64,000 nucleotides of DNA from Nannochloropsis oceanica (taxonomy: Eukaryota > Sar > Eustigmatophyceae > Eustigmatales > Monodopsidaceae): NCBI GenBank assembly GCA_004519485.1, contig CP038116.1, forward strand, positions 558,001 through 622,000, given 5' to 3'. A program made the position numbers and the translations under genes. Below are positions 10,196 to 21,731 of the stretch, in pieces. The stretch's first letter is position 1. Each line of letters begins with the position of its first letter. Under the pieces are notes generated by a model. It saw only the letters and a program-made list of their open reading frames with translations. It had not been told where the DNA came from and did not search any database.

Positions 10196-12232
10196 ATGAG
10201 CTTTCTCTTCTTCTACCTGGGGCTCTGGGCCGCTGCTGCCTTTTTGCGCTATCGTACCTTGCGGCAGGGCTTGCTTCCCTGGTCACGCAGAAGGGGGCGA
10301 TACACCTGGAGTTTCACAGGATGGGCTATCGTGTGGGAGTGCAAGACTTCCTCAAGTTCCTTTCCATTTGCGTCCTCTCTGCCCCTCCACCGGAGCACTG
10401 AGAACAACAATGAGCGCGAACGTGACCCTCCATACTATGAAAACGGCAAAGCGGACAAGAAAAAGAGCTTTCTTCTCAAGGATAATCTCAGTATTGTGGC
10501 GTTTATCATCGGGCAGGTCCTTGTCATCCTTTTTCTTGCCTGGAATTGCTGTGTTACTCTCCTTCAATCTTCCTTTTCCTCCTCCTCCTTCTCCTCCTCT
10601 TCTCTCCCTCCGTCCTTTTCCGACGATTACGGCCGCACCCACCAGCACGAGCAACACCGTCGTCTTTCTACCGCCATCCCTTCTTCCTTCTCCTCTTCCT
10701 ATTCCTCCTACTCTCCCTTCCCCTTCTCCTTCCACATCGCCACCTACCTCAAGCCCCTCTCCCTCCTCCCCTCCTCCTCCTCTTCCTCTTCCCCCTCCTC
10801 CCTCCTTCTCCTCTGGCTCGCCTCCCTACTCTCCCTCCTCATCCACGAATGGGGCCATGCTCGGTGGGCCATCAAAGAAGGCATAGGATATCAAGCCTTT
10901 GGTGTCTACCTCGCCCTTGGCCTCCTCCCAGGTGCCTACGTCCTCCTCGACCCCTCCCTCCTTTCCTCCCTCCCTCCACTCCCCCAGCTTCGAGTCATCT
11001 GCGCCGGGATTTGGCACAACCTTCTGCTTTGCATTTGCCTCGCCTTTCTCCTCCTCACGGACCTTGCCTCTTGGCCAGTCTCCACCACCAACCAAGGCAT
11101 CCTCCTCCTCCCTCCCCCTGCTTTCCTCCCTCCCTCCTCCCCCCTCTTCCACCTCCTCCGCCCCGGCGAGATCCTTTCCTCCCTCCAAGACACCCCCACG
11201 CCTTCCCTCTCTACCTACTACTCCCTCCTCGAGCAGCAAGTGAATCTCACGGCCCATAGAGCCCGTGCCCTCTCCTCCTTAATCCCTAATCCACAAATGG
11301 CCAACGCCACCATCACCCGTCTCCTCGAAAACCTCCTTCCCGCCCTCCCTTTCCCCAACCCTCCCTTCCTCCCTCCCATTGCCGCAGTAGACACGGCAGG
11401 CTTGCTGCAATCCGAGACATTTTGCACTTCACTCAACCTCCTCTCTCCCCAGCATATGAAGGGTGGGAAGGAGGGAGGGAAGGACGGTAGACGCCTCCCG
11501 CATTGTTGTACGTTTGATGCACTGACCGGTGAGGAAGGTAAGGAGGGAGAGAGGGGCAAAGAGGCCAACGAAGGAGCGACGTGCTTCGCTGCCTTTGATC
11601 TGCTGCTAAAGCAGCAACTTTTCCCCACTCCTCCTCCCTCCCTCTCAACCTCCTTCCCTCCCTCCTCCTCTTTCGTCACCCTCACCTGCCTTCCCGCCCG
11701 CGACGTCCTCCTCCACTCCACCCTCTTTTCTTCGGCCCCTCCCTCCCTCCCTCCCTCCTCCATTTGCCTTCGTCCCGTCAACCTCCCTCCCAACGTCCTC
11801 CTCAAACTCACACTTTCCTCCTCCCACGTCCTCGCCTACGAGGGCCCCCTCCACCCCTTCCTCCCCCCCATCTCCCCCCCCTCCCTCATCACTGACCATC
11901 ATCCCCGACCCTGGCTCAAGGCTGTCCTCCCTCCCTCCCTGGCCCTCGCCCTCTCCCCCTTCCTCCTGCGGTTGATCGCTGCCATGCTCGATGTGTCTTT
12001 TTCGGTAGCGGCTGTTAATGTGCTGCCATGTCCCAGCTTGGACGGCATGCATGCCTTAGGCCTTTTCTTGAGGCTCGTGTTCGGAGGGGGGAGGGGAAGG
12101 AGGAGGGAGAGGGGGAGGGGGAAGGAGGAGGTTGTGAGTGCGTGGGTGAGGTGGGGAGTGGGAGGGCTTGTGGTGGTGAATGTGGTGCTGTCACTGCTGG
12201 CTGCATGGGAAGGGAGGGGGGGGGAAGCGTAG
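10196..12232 (+). CDS. Site-2 protease-like M50 intramembrane metalloprotease (678 aa, intronless)
   Basis: Predicted membrane-embedded zinc protease that cleaves transmembrane substrates, as MBTPS2/S2P does in regulated intramembrane proteolysis. Hydrophobic segments begin at the N-terminus. The zinc motif HEWGH is at residues 217-221 within a hydrophobic stretch, followed by a loop with GLLPGAYV. The second family signature NVLPCPSLDG (Asn608 to Asp618-Gly619) supplies the third zinc ligand. Between them lies a large lumen-like insert, as in eukaryotic S2P, here rich in Ser/Pro/Leu. The ATG at 10196 gives a membrane start (MSFLFFYLGLW); the frame is open further upstream, so the exact start is uncertain. 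Substrates cannot be told from sequence. Confidence 0.85.
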   Translation: MSFLFFYLGLWAAAAFLRYRTLRQGLLPWSRRRGRYTWSFTGWAIVWECKTSSSSFPFASSLPLHRSTENNNERERDPPYYENGKADKKKSFLLKDNLSIVAFIIGQVLVILFLAWNCCVTLLQSSFSSSSFSSSSLPPSFSDDYGRTHQHEQHRRLSTAIPSSFSSSYSSYSPFPFSFHIATYLKPLSLLPSSSSSSSPSSLLLLWLASLLSLLIHEWGHARWAIKEGIGYQAFGVYLALGLLPGAYVLLDPSLLSSLPPLPQLRVICAGIWHNLLLCICLAFLLLTDLASWPVSTTNQGILLLPPPAFLPPSSPLFHLLRPGEILSSLQDTPTPSLSTYYSLLEQQVNLTAHRARALSSLIPNPQMANATITRLLENLLPALPFPNPPFLPPIAAVDTAGLLQSETFCTSLNLLSPQHMKGGKEGGKDGRRLPHCCTFDALTGEEGKEGERGKEANEGATCFAAFDLLLKQQLFPTPPPSLSTSFPPSSSFVTLTCLPARDVLLHSTLFSSAPPSLPPSSICLRPVNLPPNVLLKLTLSSSHVLAYEGPLHPFLPPISPPSLITDHHPRPWLKAVLPPSLALALSPFLLRLIAAMLDVSFSVAAVNVLPCPSLDGMHALGLFLRLVFGGGRGRRRERGRGKEEVVSAWVRWGVGGLVVVNVVLSLLAAWEGRGGEA

Positions 12233-12388
12233 GAGAAGGAAGAGGAGGAGAAAGCGGATGTGATGGAGGAAGACAAGAGAAGGAAGAGGAGGGAGGGGGA
12301 GGAAATACCGGAAGAGGAGGAGGGAGAGGAGGAGGAGGAGGAGGAGGAACAGTTGGGTCTATGGCGGGAGGATAGGTGTAGGTCACGT

Positions 12389-12443
12389 GTATATATATAC
12401 TTGCATAGTATATATATACAGACACAATTTATATATATATAGA
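12389..12443. repeat. AT microsatellite
   Basis: Runs of alternating TA broken by short spacers, followed by GAGAGA. It lies in the intergenic 3' flank. Confidence 0.85.
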
Positions 12444-12532
12444 GAGAGAAGGGTCAAGATAGTTGATTCGAAAGTTTACCGCTACGTGATGCCCGTCATA
12501 AAAATGGCGGGAACTTTATGGGGGTCAGGAAA

Positions 12533-12648
12533 AGGGACGAGCAAGAAACAGCAAAGTGAGTGAACGCCCGAGGCAGTGACTGAAGGATGCGGGCAAGAGA
12601 TGGGGACGAGCAAGAAACAGCAAAATGAGTGAACGCCCGAGGCAGTGA
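12533..12648. repeat. Tandem duplication of about 47 bp, two copies
   Basis: The segment at about 12534-12580 recurs at about 12601-12648 with one or two changes, separated by about 20 bp. It is intergenic and has no coding potential of note. Confidence 0.9.
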
Positions 12649-12776
12649 CACCCAACAAGTGAAGGAAAACATTGTCTGCACATGACGTTCACACAAGATA
12701 AGAAAAGCCTGATATTCAGGACGAGCTGCCTCCACACATAATCCCCTATCACCAAAAAAAACGCGTCAAAATTCTT

Positions 12777-15700
12777 TTATTTGTACAGTGCTACTACACG
12801 ACTGTTGTCGTCGTCCCCTCCTTTTCCTTCCCTCTCCTTCGCTCGCCCACTACCTCTCTCTTCTTGCTGGCGCTTGGCTGCTTCATTCTCCCATTTATCC
12901 CAATCGTTCTGATTCCCAAAGACGTGAACATGTGTGTACATGTCGGCCCCTCCTGTTCCTCTTTTTCTGGACCTCCTTCTCAGCCATTTTTTTTTTCGGG
13001 CAAGCTCCCCTGTCTGCACCTCCCTCCTTCACTCCCTCCTTCCATCCCTTTTCCCTTCCCTCCTACCCGCTTTTCACGCCCACTTTCTCCATTAAAGACA
13101 TCACCTTCCTCTGCTTCGTCAACGGGGCCCCTTCCAAAGCGCCCCCTCCTCCCTCCCTCCTTCCCTCCCTCCTTCCCATCTCTTCCGCGATGGTCACCGC
13201 TCGCTCCGCACTCTCCATCCTCCCTTCATCGAGAGATGTAGGGAAGACAGTCATGTCAAAGAGGGAGGAAAGCTGCTGCTCCAGAGAGTCAATCTTGTGG
13301 ATGGTCTAGCGAGGGAGGGATGGAGGGAGGGAGGGAGGGAGGGGGAGAGAGAGGAAGGGAGGGAGGGAGAAGAAGGGATCCGAATTGGTGCAATGAGTTT
13401 GGGAAAATAGCACAAAACATTTTTTTTAAAAATCCGTAAACCACTTTTTCTCCATCTCTCCCTCTTTCCCCCCTTCCTCTCCTTCTTCCCTTCCCCCGCC
13501 AATCCTCCCTCACCTGTTGTGACGTCTGGTGCAACGCCCCCAACTGGTCGGCAATAGCCTGGGCCTCCACCCTCGCCCGCTTCCTCGCCCTCACTCCCTC
13601 CTTCCCTCCCTCCTCCTTGCCCGCAAGCATCTCCAACGACGGCTGCTGGGTCAAGCTGTTGAGTCGTCCGAAGCTAGCAGGAGGGACCCCCATCCCCACA
13701 CCTATTCCAGGGGCGAGCCCGTCCTCCTTCCCTCCCTCCTCCTTTCCCGGTGCCAGGGAAGGGGAGGAGGTGTCGCCAGCCGTGCCCATCGCAAAAGGTG
13801 CCCCCTCGCAAGACGATGCGGTGGATTGGAAGGGAAGGAGAGGGGGAGGGAGGGAGGGAGGGAGGGAGGCCGTGCTGGGGTCAACAAGGGAGTGGACGGC
13901 GCCAGGGCCAAAGGAGGGCATAGACCCAAAGGAGTGAGTCCTGGAGAGACCCCGCCAGAACGACAAGGGATCTGTCATACTCAAAGTACGACTTAGGGGT
14001 ATTCCTCCTTCTCCTTCTCCTCCACCCTCGCTCGCCTCCGTTTCTCGCGCGCCGGAGGCGTTCAAGCCGGCAGAGGGGAAGGAGGAAGGGAAGGAGGGGG
14101 AGGCGCCACTACTACCATCGCTGCCGGCGACATGGGAGAGAGGGGAGGAGGAAGGAGAGGATGGAGAAGAGGTGGGGAAGGAGGTGGAGAGGTTCAGTAG
14201 TTCACCACGCAAGTGCTGCAGAGCTTGTCGCACAACGACGCTGCTGCTGCTGCTGCCGTTGATAGCGGTAGGGAGGGTAGAGGAAGAGGAGGAGGAAAGG
14301 CTAGCCGTTTCCCTTCCCTCTACACCACCAGCACTTCCATGCATCTTCTCTTCCCCCTTTACTCCTCCCCCTACTCCTTCCACGCCCCCGACTGAAATCG
14401 CAACCTGAGGCGGAAGCCCTGCAGCAGTAGCAGCAGCAGCTGCAGTAGTAGTATCAGCGGAAACTGGAGCAGCAGCAGAATCAGCTGTAGGCTGCGGCAT
14501 CAGATGCTCGGATATAATATTAAGAAGTTTAATTTGGGCCTTCTGGAGACCTCGAGAGTAGGAATGGTTGCTCTGGACCTGTCGCCACAGCAGTTGATTC
14601 TCTTGTTGAAGAATACGGACTTGTTCTTCAGCTTCCCACAGGCGTGTCTCGGTGCGTTTTTGCCAGCTCTTGTTGGGTGGTGGCTGCTGTTGCTGCTGCA
14701 GCTGCTCTTGTTGCTGCTGTTGTTGCTGCTGCTGCTGCTGTAATTGCTGAAGCTGCTGGTGCTGCTGGTGCTGCTGGTGCTGAAGCTGCTGCTGCTGAAG
14801 CTGCTGCTGCTGCTGCTGCTGGTGCAATAATTCTGCGGGCAAGGGCGGGCGGATGTGATGCTGCTGCTGCTGCTGCGGGAGCACCGGCTGTTCCACACCC
14901 CCTCCTCCTCCATCCCCCCCCCCTCCTCCCAGAGGCTGAGAGATTTTCCTCTTTATAAACCCTAGGAGGTCCGGTCTGTCCTGCCGAAAGAATTCGTGTC
15001 GGAATTCGCCGTGGGAAGGGTCCTGCACCGTCTTGTGGAAATCGTACATGTTGAGCTGTCGCACGAAGGATTGAAAATTGGAGTGTTTGAAGTACCTGGA
15101 GAAGGAAGGGGGGGGGGATAGGAGAGAGGGGGGATGAGAGGGGGGCTTGGCTGCCTTGAGAAAGGCCTATGTTTTGGGCTGTTGGGAGTAGGCTGGATAT
15201 TGGAGTGTTTAAGATACCCTTGAGGGAGTAGAGAGGAAGGGAGGGAACAAAACATGCACTCGTTTGGAGAGGGGGGCGCTTCTGATACCCGTCTCGGCCT
15301 GCCTGCCTACCTGCCTGCCTGCTTGCCTGCCTGCATCCTCTCCTTACCTGGGCAATACCCGGGCAGAAAATTCGGGTACCTTTTTGATGAGAATCGTGTC
15401 CCCCCTCGGCCCCCACCCACACAGGTCCTTGAACTCTCCACTCGAAAAAATCTCAAAGGTTTTCGTCAAGAACCCTGGGATCGTCGTTTTCTTGCTACCC
15501 TTTCCTTCTCCTCCAGAGCCTCGCCGTTGGTGCATTTGCCTAGCACCAGTGGCGGTAGATGCGGGAGAGGCCGGGGCCTCCGTTTGGACGTAGTAGGTCT
15601 CGTCGTCCGTCTCCCCTCCCCGACCCTCCGTCGGATCGTAGGAATAGATACTGTCAATATTGGAAGTCGGATTCCGGGACGTGCGAGAGGAGACACGCGT

Positions 15701-15868
15701 AGGCACAAGAGTGCTGCTGATAGTATCCTTCCGTCTCCCACCTACTCCTCCTCCCCCGCTGGTCACGTAGCCATTGACGACGGCGCCCCCATCGCCCACC
15801 TCGCTGGCACCCGCGCTGCTGCTGCTGCTGCTCCGCGTCATACGGCCTTCGGCTTTGATAGCAGGCAT
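12777..15868 (-). CDS. HSF: Heat-shock transcription factor (4 exons, about 855 aa)
   Basis: Sequence-specific activator of heat-shock-element promoters. Exons: 15348-15868, 13514-15095, 13078-13305, 12777-13013. The winged-helix DNA-binding domain runs over residues about 131-235: PGFLTKTFEIF, then RYFKHSNFQSFVRQLNMYDF with the recognition helix, then RPDLLGFIKRK. The first intron splits the domain just before YFKHSNF. A polyQ stretch and a heptad-like region (VRILQQENQLLWRQVQ) follow and could trimerise. The middle is Ser-rich with many SP sites. The start was placed at MPAIKAEG (15868) because earlier in-frame sequence lacks an ATG. The last two exons are weaker: the 13078-13305 exon could instead read straight to a stop at 13063. 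The final exon encodes a charged tail. Confidence 0.9.
15191..15226. repeat. Echo of the HSF exon 2 edge, in intron 1
   Basis: Weak copy of the exon 2 acceptor edge at about 15068-15102: a 12-base exact core plus partly matching flanks, offset 122 bp. Confidence 0.55.
15297..15336. repeat. CTGC tetranucleotide repeat in HSF intron 1
   Basis: About ten imperfect CTGC units just inside the intron's donor side. Simple repeat. Confidence 0.8.
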
Positions 15869-18288
15869 ATCTCTTGTTGTCTTCCCGCAGTGTCTACTAG
15901 AGTTCTCTCTATCGTCCACCGCAATGCCTCTGATCAGAACAGAGGAGGACGAGGAGCGTAGTTGGGCCAGAACCAAATGTTGAAGCTAGGGGTTTTCTGG
16001 GATGGAGATTCTAGGGCCGTGGCGCGATACTTTGATTGACGGATCGCGCTTGCGGGAGATCTGTTTGAGTGGGAAATAACAGGCAGGGTTCGCGATGAGA
16101 ACGGGACGGAGTGGCGGGCAAAAAACGATCAACACGTCAGGGTATATCGGGGCCAGAGGGCCGAGGCCGAGCGGAAGTCCGATAAAAATCACTCACTCCC
16201 TAGGGAATGGCAGGTAAATGCTCAAAGCCCTATCCAACTAAACTCTTCTCCTATTACCTAAAATGGTTGAATGGTTGCGTCCACGGGAGGTGTCCGGCAC
16301 GTGTGCTTCTGTTTCGTGTGTGTTTTTTTTGGCGCGTGAAGTAAAACATGACATTGTTCTGATGATGCCGAAACTTCTAGAAGGAGAGCTGGCCTGGGCA
16401 CTGTCCTGCAGGATCCCGCTTTGGCACCCAAACAGGCCTGGAAGCAGCATCCTCACAAATGCAATGAGGGCAAATTCCAACCTCAAGCAAAAAATCTCGC
16501 AACATGAAATCATTCATTCACAGTGTTCTTCTTGCAGTGGTATCGCTTTCTCATGACTTCGGGAGACTGAACAAGCGGTTTTCGATGGTGGGTCTGCAGC
16601 CGTCGTAGACAGGCGAATTAGACGATGAAGAACAAGACGCTCATACAATGTCTGCAAACTTGTTTGCATTTTTCATTTTTTTTGTCAAAGTGATGTATAA
16701 CGCAAAAAAAAAAAACACCCATTTAGTGGGAGTTGTTTTTTTTATACTCTGCGCCTAAGAAATACTTCAGGCCAAAGTCCCCCGTGTCCAATGAGGAGCC
16801 TTTTCCAATATGTTCAGATTTCCGCAAGGTATGCTTGGAAGATGCATCGCAATGATTTTAAAAAGCAGAAGTCATTAAAAGCGACATGCCGCATTAGAGG
16901 CTTCATATGGGCCACGTGGACGGATCGGAAAAGGGGCTTCGCGATGGCCACTGTAAAGAAGACGGTAGGGAAAGTATTGGAGGAAGAAAACAGGGGAACT
17001 ACAACGATTTGAATGCAGTTCGACAACAATGCTTTCTTGAAACTCTTGTTTTGGTCTATCAAGTGCGTGACTGCTGGGCTGCGGATACACAATTTGCGGC
17101 GCGAACAGGGTGAGCCGGTCAAAAAACGGTAAACACATGCAGACTAAAATATTCTCAGGAAAGAATAACAATTGCCGGAATCGACGTGCTTCTCTGCATG
17201 GCATGTTTTTGCTTCATATTACGGACTAGGTCTTACTCTACCCGACTCCCCGTTCGATGTAGTCCCACAGAACCATGCGCTCGCCACAAAATTCTGTTTT
17301 CTGGGAAGCAGCCATTTTATTTTTTTTTGCAAGTTTGATAGTGTATCTGCCAGGCGCTCGTGCGAAGGGAGGTGTAGCGGTCCTCGGAACTTCATTTCCT
17401 GGGCTATGTTACATCAAAATGAGTTCGCTGCCCCCACCTCTTCTTCTCCGTTCGGCCTCTACTCTTAGGTGTGGTGAATGGGAGAATAATGCAAGCGAAT
17501 AGCTTTGTACAGGCAAATTGTACCCTTCTTGGCTCGATTCGTTGTGATGCGTGTGCGAGGACTTGCAAACATATCCAAAAGCAGATAGCTGCAGGAAGCA
17601 TCCAGGAGTCTGAGAAACGGACCTTTTTCGTGACAAGCGTGTGCCCATTTTACATCTTCCTTTCTACGCGTAATGGACATAACGTGCCTCTTCCCACCTT
17701 TCCTGCCAGGGCGTTTGGGTGATGTGAGCACTTTATCATAAACACAATGGTATATCTCACCGTCAGCTTCATCCGTGCTTGTCTCGATATTTGATGACCT
17801 GTGTCACCTTGCCATGGCTGTCCTCCCTTGTTCGTCCCAGTCACATTCACACCGCCGCCCCTCGAACTCCCATTTCAGTTCTTTTTTAGCTGCCCAGGCT
17901 CTACGGTCAGCACAATGCGTGCGACCTAAACAGATGCCGCTGGGCTGGCCGCTTTACTCTCTCACTTCTTCCTCCTTCTTGCTGCCGAGTGGAGATTCAC
18001 CGCGTCATTCCCCCCCTCCTCCCCATCTCATCACCCTCTCCCTTACTCTCTCATCAAGCCCCCCTCCCTCCCCACCTCACAATCCCCCCTCTTCCTCCAA
18101 TCTCATCATCCTCCCCCTCCTTCCATCCTTGTTACTATCACAGACCAAGTAACTCGCAAAAATCATCCCTCTGGGCGTCTTGTTGTTCCTTGCTTATCCG
18201 CCTTCCTGGCGCCAGGCACCTGTCCAAGGCACATTTTTGGGAACCTACCCTTCCTTTTCCCTCAACCCCGGAGCTACATAAATGCGGA
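15869..18288. other. Long intergenic region between divergent HSF and DUF1275 genes
   Basis: About 2.4 kb. The sequence from 16000 to 17800 is more AT-rich than the genes and has poly-A/T runs near 16670-16740. From about 18000 it becomes pyrimidine-rich. No open frame carried a recognisable motif. It presumably holds both promoters. Confidence 0.5.
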
Positions 18289-21110
18289 ATGCCCGATCGC
18301 GTTCCACTTGTGCACCGTCATAGAAAGCCACACCATTTCCACTTTTCCGACGACGTCGAGGAGGAGGAAGACGCCACGAGACAGCAGCACCAGCATCAGC
18401 AGCACCAGCATCAGCAGCACCAGCACCAACATCCTTCTCCCCACAGCCGCTCTCACCACCAGCCCGACTCATCGCCCTCCTTCTCTTCCCCATTCGCACC
18501 CTCGTCCGCGGCCCCTGCTCTCGGCGGCCCTTCCTCTTCACGCACCATTGCTCGCCCCAAGCATCCCGCCGCTGCCTCCCTGCAGCGGCGACCTACCCCT
18601 CTCCTCTCCCATTACCAGCAGCAACATGCCTCCTCCTCCTCTACGCCCTCAGCCACCCCTAAGGCGTTAGCACATAAACCCCCGCACAATGCCACCACCA
18701 ACACGAACAAACGGCTAGGTCAGGGGGGGAAACCCGCTCCTCCCCTCCCTCCTCACCTCTCCTCGTCGTGGCCCTGGGTATTGTTTGGCTCGTTAACCTT
18801 GACCTTTAATGCCGGGTATATCAATGGGATTACCCTGCACAACCTGCATCACATGGCGTCGGCCCACGTGACAGGGATGGTGGCCCGCATGAGCAACCTG
18901 ATTGCCATCCGTGAGTTCGGCGAGTTCTCAGCCTATTTCGTCGCCTACAGCTGCTTCATTCTGGGAGCCTGCATGGGAGGGCTGCTCATCTCGCACGAGA
19001 CATTCTACCTGGTACGTTCGCGCATTTTTTCCCTATCTCCTTCCCTTCTTCCCTTTCTCTCCTCGTCCCCTTCCTCTGTCCCATCCATCCCTTCCCTCCA
19101 CCCCACCCTTCCCCTCCCTCCCTCCCTCCTCCATCCCTTCCCTTCACCCCACCCTTCCCTCCCTACCTCCCTCCATCTTCCCCCCATCCTTCTTCGGCAG
19201 GGACGAAACTACGCGCGGGCCCTCTTTCTGACTGCTGCCATCCAGGGTGTCGCTCTCCTGATCGAAAAAGAGTGGGATTCCTCCGTCTACTTCGTCTATG
19301 CCTGCTGCCTGGCCATGGGCCTGCAGAACTCCCTGACAAGTAAATACAGGTAGGGACATGGCACCCCTCCCTCCCTCCCTCCCTCCCCCCCTCCCTCTGT
19401 CTACTTCGCCTATGCCTGCTGTCTGGCTACAGAGCCGCAGGATTCCCAGCCAAGCAAATCCCTGTGGAAGCGTGTGTCTCCCTCACCACCCCCTTTCTCT
19501 TTCTCTCTCTTTCGTCTTGCCCCTTTCCCAACGAACGAGACCCTCACCCTCCCTCCCTCCCTCCCTCCCTTCCTCCCCAGTGGCTCCGTCGTTCGCACCA
19601 CTCACCTGACGGGCGCCAGTACCGACCTGGGCATTGCTCTGGGGCACATCATGAAGGGTCGCTCGGAAGAGTGGTGGAAGGTCAAGCTGCACGGCATCGC
19701 TATCTTTGGGTTCTTTTGTGGTGGGGTTGCCGGGCATTTCGCCTTTGAGGTAGAAGAAGCAAGCCTTCCCTCCCTCCCTCCCTCCCTTTCCTCCGGTCGC
19801 TGTGTGTGCGGGTGTGTGAGGTTGTGCGTGTATACCTCCCTCTGTCTCGATCCCTCTGGGGCTCTCTTCCCTCCTTCATGACTCTCTCTCTTGCATCCCC
19901 CCTTCCCTCCCTCCCTCCCTCCCTCCCTCCCTCCCTCCCTCCCTCCCCTCCTCCCTCAGACCTTCCAACACGGGGCCCTGCTCGTCAATGTCTGCGTCAC
20001 CACCACATGCGCCTTAATCCACACCCTATACGTCGCATACCACGAGCGCCTCTCCCCTCTCTCCGTCCTTGAATCCAAGTCGGACATCCGCCTCCATCGT
20101 CACCGAGTCGGGCCCTCCCCTCGATATCACACCACCCCCCGCGGTCGACACCCCCGCCACCATTGGGCTGGTAACTCCCCCACCCCCCGTACACACGGTA
20201 CGTGCCCACCCTCCCGCCCCCCTCCCTCCCCCCCTTCCTTCGTCGTCGCTCCTGTGCTATGCTTGCTTCCCTGCCGCCATCAGCTGATGCCTCCCCAACT
20301 CCCTCCCCCCCTCCGTTCTCCACAGGCCAATTTTCGTCTGGCTTGCCTCACACGCCTCCAGCACGAGGGAGGGAGGGAGGGAGTGATGGAGGGTTCTCGC
20401 GTCAGTCTTCCTTTGGCCTTTCGTCTTCATCCCTAAGCGCGCTAGAGAAGCAGCAGCAGCAGCAGCATCATCTGCAGAATGGAGCGTTCGAGTTGTTGGA
20501 CCTGAGTGGACAAGGGAGGGATGGGAGGAGGGAGGGAGGGAAGGAGGGAGGAAGGGAAGGAGTGTCGATTATGCCGCCTGGATTTGGCAGAAGGAAGCAG
20601 GAAGAGGGGGAGGAGGAGGGGGTGAAGGATGGAGAGAAGGAAGGGGATAACACGCATGTTACTGCCCCCTTTTCCTCCAGAATGGTGCAGATAGTGGTGG
20701 GTGATCAGCAGAAGAAGGAGGAGGGGGAGGGGAAAGAGGAGGAGAAGGAAAAGAGGAAGACGGAGAATGAGGAGGAGGGAGGGGGGAAAGAGGAGGAGGA
20801 GAAAGAGAAGAGGAAGACGGAGGAGGAGGAGGAGGCGGAGAGAGAGGAGGAGGAAGAGGAAGAGGAGGAGGAGGAGGAGGAGGAGGAGGACATAGAGCTA
20901 CCGCCGGAAGATAGGGAATGGAATGACGGCGAGGGTTATGCGGAGGGGGACGTGGCACACCAGGTGCTGATGGAGGAAGAGGAGGTGGAGGCCGAGGCCC
21001 TTGAACGGAACCGGGAATTTATCAGGCTAGCGTCTTTGTCGGAGAGTGAGGAGGGGGGGGGAATAGGGGAGGAGGGAGACGAAGGGCGTTTGGAGGAGGG
21101 GAATCGATAG
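18289..21110 (+). CDS. DUF1275/YoaK-like membrane protein with acidic C-terminal tail (5 exons, about 687 aa)
   Basis: Integral membrane protein of unknown role. Exons: 18289-19011, 19201-19349, 19581-19749, 19960-20197, 20326-21110, all phase-consistent. The core (residues about 160-380) has the DUF1275 pattern: NAGYINGITL, HVTGMVARMSN, a hydrophobic FILGACMGGLLI segment, then VRTTHLTGASTDLGIALG. The N-terminus carries a Gln/His repeat and Ser/Pro-rich sequence. The C-terminal exon encodes roughly 260 hydrophilic residues with long Glu runs and no homology that I recognise. This tail is absent from the bacterial family and probably faces the cytosol. The start at 18289 is a choice; the frame is open further upstream. 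The substrate is not inferable. Confidence 0.75.
19399..19466. repeat. Echo of the DUF1275 gene exon 2 end, in intron 2
   Basis: Copy of the exon 2 3' end at 19285-19349, offset 114 bp. The first 30 bases match at 27 positions, and weaker similarity continues to the donor. Confidence 0.9.
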
Positions 21111-21731
21111 GAGGGGGGGAAGCGATAGGAGGGGGAGAAGGAGGGAGGGGGGGTCAGAGAGAGGGAGGGACGGAGGCAGGGACCGAGGAAGGGTTGTACA
21201 TACGTTGACGGGTAGGGATAATATATGAGTCCATTTGAAATTAGAGAGAAGGAGGACGAGGAGGAAGAGAAGAAGAAGAAGAAGAAGAACAAGAACAAGA
21301 ACAAGAACAAGAACAAAAAGAGGGACAAGTGGAGGGTAAGAATAGAAGGACGGAAGAAGGCACAGGCAGGTGTCACAAGCGGAGGAAAAGGGATAATCAC
21401 AGTATCTTTGATTCACTGAAGGGGGGAGGAGTCACCCAGCGAGAGGAATAGACATAGATGTAGGAGACAAAGACAAACAGAGGCAGAGACAGTGACAGAC
21501 AGAGAAGTGATGATGATGATGACTTGTGTTGTTGACGAGGCAAGACGACAAACAACGACAAATGAAGAATATTGCACTGCAAGAATTATTCTCGCTCATA
21601 TACAAGCTCCTTCGCATGAGGGTGTACTTGAATCAAATCGTCCGCTTGCGCCTCTTTTTACAGCTTAATTTACGGGTAGCTTTTTACGATACTGACAAGC
21701 AATTGGACGCGCCCGCATATTATTTATTCAA
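21111..21731. other. Intergenic between convergent DUF1275 and NmrA-like 3' ends
   Basis: GA-rich 3' flank with an AAG/AACAAG repeat at about 21268-21320, then more balanced sequence to the NmrA-like stop. No gene seen. Confidence 0.55.

Larger units (their letters stand above)
12233..12776. other. Intergenic between two convergent 3' ends, repeat-bearing
   Basis: Lies between the 3' ends of the site-2 protease and the heat-shock factor. It holds GA-rich low complexity (12240-12360), an AT microsatellite (12389-12443) and a tandem duplication (12533-12648). No gene seen. Confidence 0.6.
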
